From Treponema sp. (GTDB taxonomy: Bacteria; Spirochaetota; Spirochaetia; Treponematales; Treponemataceae), in the NCBI GenBank assembly GCA_024402535.1, contig JAKSTN010000023.1, forward strand, positions 1 through 39,240: DNA of 39,240 nucleotides, read 5' to 3'. Below the pieces are notes generated by a model, which worked only from the letters and a program-made list of their open reading frames with translations, ran no database searches and was not told the DNA's origin. Below are positions 1-5,264 of the stretch, in pieces. The position numbers were made by a program, and so were the translations under genes. How positions within the stretch are numbered: position 1 is the stretch's first letter; each line of letters opens with the position of its first letter.

Positions 1-1279
1 CTTCTTTACCCTGTTTTGAAGTGATTTTCTGTTCTTCAAGGGCATCAGCAAGTTCTGTCATGTGAGCTGGTGTAATTTTTACATCGTTGATTGTTTCATT
101 CTTTTCGTTCAGAACAGCAAGCAGTTCAGAAAGCATAAGGTTTGCAACACGTTTAGGTGATTTGGCTTTTGAAGCAGCTTCTTCAAACCAGAGAACCAGG
201 TCACGGCTTGCTGTGAGAGTTTCAACGTCAAAATCAGAAAGGCCGAATTCTTTCTTGAATCTCTGGCGTTTTGCTTCTGGAAGTTCACCAACCTTTGATG
301 CAGCTTCTTTAATAAGTTCTTCAGAAACTGTGAATGGTTTGATATCAGGTTCTACAACAAAACGGTAGTCTACGAAAGAGTTCTTTGTACGCTGTACAAC
401 AGTCTGTTTTTTGTCGTCATCCCAACCCATTGTAACTTTGAAACCTGCATTGAATTCCTGACGGTCTTCCTGGAATTCCTTAAGCTGGCGCTGTGCTTCA
501 TATGCACATGCATCCTTAATTTTAGAGAAAGAGTTCAGGTTCTTGATTTCAGAAATTGGTGTGTGGTAAAGCTTTCCGTCTTCCCAAACATTCAGGTTGA
601 TGTTAGCGTCACAACGCATGTTACCTTCTTCCAGGTTACCGTTTGTTACTTTTACGTAGCGGAGAATTTCACGAACGTTCTGGAAGAACAGAGCTGCTTC
701 TTCTCCAGAAGTCATATCAGGCTTTGTAACAATTTCGATAAGTGGAGTACCACAACGGTTATAGTCAATGTAAGAATGATTACCTGCCAGGTGAAGAGAC
801 TTACCTACGTCCTCTTCCAAGTGAATGCGTTCAATGCGAACACGGCGGTATTTAGCACCACCATTGTCAATTACACAATCATCGCCTTTAAAGTTCTTGT
901 CACGGCATTTTGCACCGCCCGGCTGTTCTTCTTTTGGATAATGAATGAAAGGAAGATCAACATAACCGTCAGTACACAGAGGAAGGTCATACTGAGTAAT
1001 CTGATAACCTTTTGCAAGGTCAGGATAGAAATAATGTTTACGGTCGAATTTTGTGAATCTTGAAATGTTACAGTTCAAAGCCTGTCCGGCTACTGCTCCA
1101 AGTTCTACATAGCCTTTTGAAACGCGAGGCATAGCACCAGGAAGTCCAAGACATACAGGACAAACGCGTGTATCAGGCATACCGCCATAGCGGTTTTCAC
1201 AGGCACAGAAGGCCTTAGTTTTAGTCAAAAGCTGAGTATGGATTTCACATCCAATTACAATTTCCCACTTATCAATCAT
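1..1279 (-). CDS. gatB: Aspartyl/glutamyl-tRNA amidotransferase subunit B, 5' part (C-terminus beyond window)
   Basis: The minus-strand frame is open from the ATG at 1279 to the window edge, so the 3' end is missing. It reads MIDKWEIVIGCEIHTQL at the N-terminus, then CPVCLGLPGAMP, then DYNRCGTPLIEIVTKPD, all hallmark GatB sequences. The Cys pairs in FCACE and CPVC fit the GatB zinc site. GatB is the kinase/transamidation subunit of GatCAB, which converts Glu-tRNA(Gln) and/or Asp-tRNA(Asn) to the amidated forms in the cytoplasm. The start is chosen because it is the canonical GatB N-terminus. There is no convincing Shine-Dalgarno sequence, only AGAAG, and a TATAAT box ends 7 bp before the ATG. 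It is divergent from the membrane-protein gene at 1327. Confidence 0.95.
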   Translation of the reverse strand, partial: MIDKWEIVIGCEIHTQLLTKTKAFCACENRYGGMPDTRVCPVCLGLPGAMPRVSKGYVELGAVAGQALNCNISRFTKFDRKHYFYPDLAKGYQITQYDLPLCTDGYVDLPFIHYPKEEQPGGAKCRDKNFKGDDCVIDNGGAKYRRVRIERIHLEEDVGKSLHLAGNHSYIDYNRCGTPLIEIVTKPDMTSGEEAALFFQNVREILRYVKVTNGNLEEGNMRCDANINLNVWEDGKLYHTPISEIKNLNSFSKIKDACAYEAQRQLKEFQEDRQEFNAGFKVTMGWDDDKKQTVVQRTKNSFVDYRFVVEPDIKPFTVSEELIKEAASKVGELPEAKRQRFKKEFGLSDFDVETLTASRDLVLWFEEAASKAKSPKRVANLMLSELLAVLNEKNETINDVKITPAHMTELADALEEQKITSKQGKE

Positions 1280-1286
1280 AACTTCT

Positions 1287-1292
1287 ATTATA
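1287..1292 (-). promoter_or_regulatory. Candidate -10 box of gatB, leaderless arrangement
   Basis: On the minus strand TATAAT (1292 to 1287) is followed by 7 nt and then the gatB ATG. A start 7 nt after the -10 box would fall on the A of the ATG. I see no good -35 hexamer. Confidence 0.5.
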
Positions 1293-1310
1293 TGAAAAAA
1301 CTGCGCTTTA

Positions 1311-1319
1311 TGCTATAAT
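1311..1319 (+). promoter_or_regulatory. Extended -10 promoter of the 1327 gene
   Basis: TGCTATAAT matches the extended -10 pattern TGnTATAAT. TATAAT is at 1314-1319, followed by 7 nt and the ATG at 1327. There is no Shine-Dalgarno sequence between them, so the transcript is predicted to be leaderless or nearly so. Confidence 0.55.
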
Positions 1320-1326
1320 CCTCAAT

Positions 1327-2001
1327 ATGATTGTTTCAGTTATTTTTGCAGTGTTTCTTGCAGCCGCTATTTCATGTTACATTTCCGGTGCAGTAAAAAA
1401 AATCAGACTTCTTGAAATAATTCCATTATCACTTTGTATTCCATTCATGGCAGGAATTGCTGTTCCACTTTTATTTCTCCACCTGCCCGATTCCCATCAT
1501 ATCTTAAGTATTTCAACTCTTTCTGTAATTTTTGCAGAAATAATGATACTTCTTAAGATATTCAAACCTTTCAAAAGTCGATTTTTTGAAAAAATTGCCC
1601 TCTGTTTATCACTTACTTTCTGGATTCTCATTTACAACAGTATTTTCAATATTTACCGCTGCCATTTAGCTATAAATATTACCTTCACAGTTCTTTGGGT
1701 GATTTTCTTCCTGTTTTTTGTAATTAAAACACATCTGAAAAAGCCTCTGGAACTTCTGGAATTCCTTCTTCTCACAGTATTCACAATGTCATTATTCTAT
1801 ATATGTCTTGCTTCAATCATTTACGGACATACACTTGATACCTTATTCTGCTTTATAGGATGTTCAGCCTTCGTATTCTATACAGGTTTCAATCTGATTG
1901 ATTCCAAAACAGAAAAACCGGCATTTCTCCTTCTGGAAAACATGCTGGTTATCTTTGGTACATTATTTATGTACACAGGAACAGTTTTAATGCACTTTTA
2001 A
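1327..2001 (+). CDS. Small integral membrane protein, possibly YhhN/TMEM86-like
   Basis: A 224-residue protein made almost entirely of hydrophobic segments. I count about seven or eight likely transmembrane helices, with short charged loops such as KPFKSRFFEK and KTHLKKP. Length and helix number fit the YhhN (lysoplasmalogenase-like) family, and the segment GCSAFVFYTGFNLIDS recalls that family's late G-x-x-x-F-x-x-S-D motif. The match is weak, so the function should be treated as unknown. The start is the first ATG after the TATAAT box and no ribosome-binding site is visible. The gene is divergent from gatB and separated from the lipoprotein gene at 2101 by a promoter-bearing gap, so it is probably monocistronic. 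Confidence 0.75.
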   Translation: MIVSVIFAVFLAAAISCYISGAVKKIRLLEIIPLSLCIPFMAGIAVPLLFLHLPDSHHILSISTLSVIFAEIMILLKIFKPFKSRFFEKIALCLSLTFWILIYNSIFNIYRCHLAINITFTVLWVIFFLFFVIKTHLKKPLELLEFLLLTVFTMSLFYICLASIIYGHTLDTLFCFIGCSAFVFYTGFNLIDSKTEKPAFLLLENMLVIFGTLFMYTGTVLMHF

Positions 2002-2044
2002 CTAAATTTCCTAAATTTTTAATTAAATATTAAGTAACTTTTTC

Positions 2045-2072
2045 TTGCAATTTACTTTTATGATGTTATAAT
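2045..2072 (+). promoter_or_regulatory. Sigma-70-type promoter of the 2101 lipoprotein gene
   Basis: TTGCAA at 2045-2050 and TATAAT at 2067-2072 are separated by 16 bp. A leader of about 20 nt follows, with GAGG at 2091-2094 six bases before the ATG. This gene has a normal leader and ribosome-binding site, unlike several other promoter-proximal genes here. Confidence 0.7.
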
Positions 2073-2100
2073 CTCATTATAGTTTTTTTAGAGGTAAACA

Positions 2101-2757
2101 ATGAATAAATTACTTAAATTTGCACATTTTTCAGTGCTGGCATTACTGCTAATAAGCTGTGGTTCCGCCCCAAAAGCAGAAGCTTCAATTCAAGTACAGG
2201 ATGAATCCAAAGTAGAAAGAAAAAGTTATTTTCTCTGTACAAAGGAAGGTGAAACTTCCCTGCCGGAAACTGCCCCTTTCCCGTTAGATGATTTCGAAGA
2301 CGGAAACTATTGGGTAGGAGTTGGAGACAGCTGGGACCAGTGGGGATCACATAATCTTTCACTGGCAGCCGGTGTTTCAACAGAATGGGCTTCAAGTGGA
2401 ACACATTCCTTAAAGGCCATAATGGAAGCGGCAGGACCTGAAACTTCTAAACAGGCTACCTGGTGCTGTTATTCCCTTGTGGAGAATGATTTTACAGGAT
2501 TTAACTGGGTGGAAGTGACAGTATGTAACCCACAGGATTTCGACTTTGAACTTAATATTGCAATTCAGGACGGTGTAAACTGGCAGTGGATGCAGTCAGA
2601 AAACCTTATTGCAAAGCCTGGAATCACCACCTGTCTTTTTGACATTTCCCACATGCCAGACGACTTCAAAAACAATGTTTACTGCTTCATGATTCAATCA
2701 GTAAACGAAAATCCTGGCGGATTCCTTTTCTTTGACAACTTCAGATTGTATGAATAA
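2101..2757 (+). CDS. Lipoprotein with a carbohydrate-binding-like beta-sandwich domain
   Basis: A 218-residue protein with a type II signal peptide: a charged N-terminus, a hydrophobic stretch and the lipobox LISC with Cys20 as the predicted lipidated residue. The mature part opens with FPLDDFEDGNYW and ends with GGFLFFDNFRLYE. Sequences of the form DDFEDG...W and ...FDNF are typical of jelly-roll carbohydrate-binding modules (CBM11/CIA30-like), so it may bind glycan at the cell surface. No catalytic motif is visible. An adjacent Cys pair (WCC) and further Cys residues occur in the mature domain. A promoter and GAGG ribosome-binding site precede it. It appears monocistronic, and its stop codon lies inside the first unit of an 18-bp tandem repeat. 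Confidence 0.8.
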   Translation: MNKLLKFAHFSVLALLLISCGSAPKAEASIQVQDESKVERKSYFLCTKEGETSLPETAPFPLDDFEDGNYWVGVGDSWDQWGSHNLSLAAGVSTEWASSGTHSLKAIMEAAGPETSKQATWCCYSLVENDFTGFNWVEVTVCNPQDFDFELNIAIQDGVNWQWMQSENLIAKPGITTCLFDISHMPDDFKNNVYCFMIQSVNENPGGFLFFDNFRLYE

Positions 2758-2822
2758 CTAAGTCATACTGAATAACTAAGTCATACTGAATAACTATGTC
2801 ATGCTGAATTATTAAGTCATGC
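2751..2822 (+). repeat. Four tandem 18-bp repeats overlapping the lipoprotein stop codon
   Basis: Units begin at 2751, 2769, 2787 and 2805. The first two are identical (TGAATAACTAAGTCATAC) and the next two differ at a few positions. The unit carries GTCAT-n-CTGAA, the left arm of the hairpin that follows at 2819, so the array looks like an expansion of half a hairpin element. The stop TAA (2755-2757) lies in unit 1. Confidence 0.85.
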
Positions 2823-2867
2823 TGAATTTATTTCAGCATCCAGATCCTGAATCTAGTTCAGGATGAC
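2819..2867. repeat. Two adjacent hairpin repeats, stem 8 loop 5 stem 8
   Basis: Hairpin one pairs ATGCTGAA (2819-2826) with TTCAGCAT (2832-2839). Hairpin two pairs ATCCTGAA (2844-2851) with TTCAGGAT (2857-2864) and is followed by GAC. Both have 5-nt loops. The same architecture recurs at 20214-20290 with other stem bases, so this is a dispersed intergenic repeat family. Confidence 0.8.
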
Positions 2868-2896
2868 AAAAAAAAGTTCAGGATTGTAGAAAAGTA

Positions 2897-2934
2897 AAAA
2901 AAAAAGACTTCCGAAAGGAAGTCTTTTTTTTTTT
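2897..2934. terminator. Bidirectional intrinsic terminator between the lipoprotein gene and tRNA-Val
   Basis: Stem GACTTCC (2906-2912) pairs with GGAAGTC (2917-2923) around a GAAA loop. It is flanked by an A tract on the left and a T tract on the right, so it can terminate both the plus-strand lipoprotein transcript and the minus-strand tRNA transcript. Confidence 0.85.
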
Positions 2935-2939
2935 AGAAG

Positions 2940-3013
2940 TGGGCAGTGAGAGGATCGAACTCCCGACATTCTGGGTGTAAACCAGACGCTCGTACCAGCT
3001 GAGCTAACTGCCC
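2940..3013 (-). tRNA. tRNA-Val (anticodon UAC)
   Basis: The minus strand folds into a cloverleaf. The acceptor stem is GGGCAGT with ACTGCCC, the D stem GCTC with GAGC, and the anticodon stem TCTGG with CCAGA around the loop TTTACAC (anticodon TAC). The variable region is ATGTC. The T stem is GGGAG with CTCTC around TTCGATC. The discriminator is A. The 3' CCA is not encoded; the gene continues with CTTC. Total length is 74 nt. A strong promoter lies upstream and a terminator immediately downstream, so it is transcribed alone. Confidence 0.97.
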
Positions 3014-3022
3014 GAAAGTAAA

Positions 3023-3055
3023 ATTATAATATCAGAAAACTAAGTTCTCTGTCAA
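3023..3055 (-). promoter_or_regulatory. Promoter of tRNA-Val
   Basis: On the minus strand a perfect TTGACA (3055 to 3050) is followed 18 bp later by TATTAT (3031 to 3026), which overlaps TATAAT (3028 to 3023). The tRNA 5' end is at 3013. It lies directly after the RmlD-like gene stop, so the tRNA does not depend on read-through. Confidence 0.8.
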
Positions 3056-3059
3056 TAGC

Positions 3060-4010
3060 TTATTTTACTTCAAAACGCTTATTCTTCATAAACTTTTCAA
3101 GGCTTGACTGCCAGGAAGGAAGTCTGAGTTTAAGTGTTGATGTAATCTTGTCCTTACTTAAAACTGAATAAGCAGGTCTTGTAACTTTTGAAGGGAATTC
3201 ATCAGAAGTGCAAGGCATAACATTACATTCATTTGTAATAAGACCAAGCTTCTTTCCTACCCTGTAGATTTCTTTTGCAAATTCAAACCAGGTTGTTTCA
3301 CCACCATCAGTAAAGTGATAGATACCGAAAGCAGGAGTACTTCCTGAACCGATAAATCCCTTTGCATGGTCAGTTTTATCGATAAGACGGAGAATTGCAG
3401 AAGCCAGGTCTACGGCACAAGTTGGTGTTCCCCTCTGGTCGTTAACAACCTTAAGTTCTGCTTTATCGTTCATAAGCTTTGTCATTGTATAAACAAAGTT
3501 TTTACCGTCAAAACCATAAAGCCATGCTGTACGGATAATGAAATACTGAGTCATTTCCTTACGGATAAGGTCTTCACCTTCTGACTTTGTAAGACCGTAA
3601 ACTCCAAGAGGATTTTTTTCACCGTCTTCAAGATAAGGAGATGTACCGTTTCCACCAAAAACATAATCAGTGGAAATATGAATCAATTTTGCACCGATTT
3701 TTCTTGCAACACGGGCAATATTACATGGTCCGTCTTTATTAAGTTTTGCAGCAAATTCAGGTTCATCTTCTGCTTTATCTACATTTGTGTATGCTGAACA
3801 GTTGATAATCCATTTGATTTTACGTTCACTTCTTGGCAGATCAGATGGAAAATATGATGTTGTATCAATAGAAGTAGCAAAAGTTTCAAGAGCTTCCATA
3901 GAAGTAATATCAACATCACGGTCTGTTCCAACAAATGGAAGTTTATTTTCAGTAAGCTGTTTCTGAATTTCACTTCCAAGCATTCCTTTATTTCCAATTA
4001 ACCAGATCAT
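3060..4010 (-). CDS. rfbD: dTDP-4-dehydrorhamnose reductase-like SDR (RmlD family)
   Basis: A 316-residue extended short-chain dehydrogenase. The N-terminal IGNKGMLGSE is the nucleotide-binding glycine motif. INCSAYTNVDKAEDE and ISTDYVFGG are RmlD signatures, and YGLTKSEGE carries the catalytic YxxxK. RmlD catalyses the last step of dTDP-L-rhamnose synthesis. No rmlA, rmlB or rmlC is in this window, so the assignment rests on sequence alone and another sugar-nucleotide reductase is possible. AAGGAAC lies about 9 nt before the ATG. The gene follows the exported-protein gene by 17 bp and is probably cotranscribed with it. It could supply rhamnose to surface glycans such as those of the locus at 33-39 kb. 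Confidence 0.88.
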   Translation of the reverse strand: MIWLIGNKGMLGSEIQKQLTENKLPFVGTDRDVDITSMEALETFATSIDTTSYFPSDLPRSERKIKWIINCSAYTNVDKAEDEPEFAAKLNKDGPCNIARVARKIGAKLIHISTDYVFGGNGTSPYLEDGEKNPLGVYGLTKSEGEDLIRKEMTQYFIIRTAWLYGFDGKNFVYTMTKLMNDKAELKVVNDQRGTPTCAVDLASAILRLIDKTDHAKGFIGSGSTPAFGIYHFTDGGETTWFEFAKEIYRVGKKLGLITNECNVMPCTSDEFPSKVTRPAYSVLSKDKITSTLKLRLPSWQSSLEKFMKNKRFEVK

Positions 4011-4027
4011 AATTAAAGTTCCTTATT

Positions 4028-4762
4028 TTAAAGTTGTGTAAATATATAATTACAGAAAGTTTTAATTCTGTTAATAAACGACGTATCAATTCGTTCTGTA
4101 AAAAAAGGAATTCTTGGTGCATTAACACCACCAATTCCATAAAGAATCCAATTTTCTCCATCACGAAGGAGAAGAATCGACATCTTCATTTTTTCCGGGT
4201 AAACACAGTCAAAACTGTCAAAATATCTCAATTTATTAAGATTTATTGAATCATAAAGAAGAGTATCATCTTTTATTGTAATGTTTATTTTTTGCTTCAA
4301 AGTTCCAAAAGGACTCATTTCAATATCAGCAAGATATTCTTTATTATCATAAGTTCCTGTTTCAGAAACAATTTTTGCAGAAGAATACAGATCAAAATAT
4401 TCTTGAACTCGTTCAGACCAATAAGGAATTCCAGCATAATCAGAAATATTGGAAAGAAGAGCATTCATTCGTTCAGGAAGATCTTCATTACCTTTATAAG
4501 GACGAACCTGAATTACCTCAGCAAGATACTTTGGTTTTAAATCTTTATAATAAGAAAGAAGATCATCACTAAGAGTATTAATACCTGTCTCAAGACAGAC
4601 GTTCTTAAAATAATTGATTTTCTTTATCAGAATATTCCCACTATAAATAGTTTTTCGTTCATCTTCTGAAAGATGACTGTTAAATGACTCTGCAATAGAA
4701 AAAGATGAAATAATAAAAGAGAAAAATAATAATACAATTATCTTTTTGGCGATATTTTTCAT
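4028..4762 (-). CDS. Exported protein of unknown function
   Basis: I do not recognise a family. The start is set at the ATG at 4762 because GGAGG stands 5 nt before it; an in-frame ATG 12 nt upstream overlaps that ribosome-binding site and is less likely. The product is about 244 residues, beginning MKNIAKKIIVLLFF, a clear signal peptide that probably ends near SIAESF. The remainder is soluble-looking, with ...PYWSERVQEYFDLYSSAK... in the middle and a probable beta-rich second half. No Cys lipobox is seen. It has its own promoter and is followed by the RmlD-like gene in the same direction. A secreted or periplasmic location is inferred. Confidence 0.75.
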   Translation of the reverse strand: MKNIAKKIIVLLFFSFIISSFSIAESFNSHLSEDERKTIYSGNILIKKINYFKNVCLETGINTLSDDLLSYYKDLKPKYLAEVIQVRPYKGNEDLPERMNALLSNISDYAGIPYWSERVQEYFDLYSSAKIVSETGTYDNKEYLADIEMSPFGTLKQKINITIKDDTLLYDSINLNKLRYFDSFDCVYPEKMKMSILLLRDGENWILYGIGGVNAPRIPFFTERIDTSFINRIKTFCNYIFTQL

Positions 4763-4774
4763 TCTGACCTCCAA

Positions 4775-4803
4775 AGTATAAACCTAAAAAAACTTATACT
4801 CAA
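4775..4803 (-). promoter_or_regulatory. Promoter of the exported-protein/rfbD pair
   Basis: TTGAGT (4803 to 4798) and TATACT (4780 to 4775) are separated by exactly 17 bp. The GGAGG ribosome-binding site begins 2 nt after the -10 box, so the leader is predicted to be under about 12 nt. Confidence 0.7.
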
Positions 4804-4830
4804 TAAATCAGTTTTCTATTTCAGAGTTAC

Positions 4831-4857
4831 AAAAAAAACAGGGGCAAAAGCCCCCGC
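4831..4857 (-). terminator. Intrinsic terminator after rbfA
   Basis: On the minus strand GGGGGC-TTTT-GCCCC is followed by TG and a run of T. It lies just past the rbfA stop and ends the rimP-nusA-infB-rbfA operon. Confidence 0.85.
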
Positions 4858-4866
4858 TTATTTCAA

Positions 4867-5250
4867 TTACTTTTCAGTCTGATCTGCTTCAATCCGTTTG
4901 CTTTCGGCTTCAAGTTCGTTCAGTTTCTGAACCATTTCAAAGCCTTCCTTCATTCCTTTGTCCACAATGAACTGGAATTTAGGAAACTTGCGGATTTGGA
5001 TTTTTTTTGCAATCACCGACTGTAAAAATCCTGCGGCAGAGTTCAAACCGTCTACACCTTTTGCCAGCTGCTTGTCTGGCAAAAATGTAGAAACGTAAAT
5101 CTTTGCATAAGAAAGGTCAGAAGTAACTTCTACACGGTTTATGCTTAAGAATGTATTCACACGAGGATCTTTCACTTCCCCGCGGAGAATCAGCTGAGAA
5201 ATTTCATCTCTAAGCTGATCGTTCAGACGCTGCATTCTGTACTGTCCCAT
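4867..5250 (-). CDS. rbfA: Ribosome-binding factor A
   Basis: A 127-residue protein of normal RbfA length. The N-terminus is MQRLNDQLRDEISQLIL, followed by DPRV, then VTSDLSYAKIYVST and the C-terminal IRKFPKFQFIVDKGM, matching the KH-like fold family. RbfA binds the 30S subunit and helps late 16S rRNA maturation, especially in the cold. AAGGAGA lies about 10 nt before the ATG. It follows infB by 14 bp and is the last gene of the operon. Position after infB is the common bacterial arrangement and supports the call. Confidence 0.95.
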   Translation of the reverse strand: MGQYRMQRLNDQLRDEISQLILRGEVKDPRVNTFLSINRVEVTSDLSYAKIYVSTFLPDKQLAKGVDGLNSAAGFLQSVIAKKIQIRKFPKFQFIVDKGMKEGFEMVQKLNELEAESKRIEADQTEK

Positions 5251-5264
5251 TATACAACGTCTCC

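Noticed and set aside
563..1063. Long open frame on the plus strand opposite gatB
   Set aside because: It lies wholly inside gatB on the other strand, has no family features and no ribosome-binding site; a shadow frame.
2758..2939. Possible small gene or riboswitch in the gap before tRNA-Val
   Set aside because: The gap is explained by the 18-bp array, two hairpins and the terminator; no frame with a ribosome-binding site is present.
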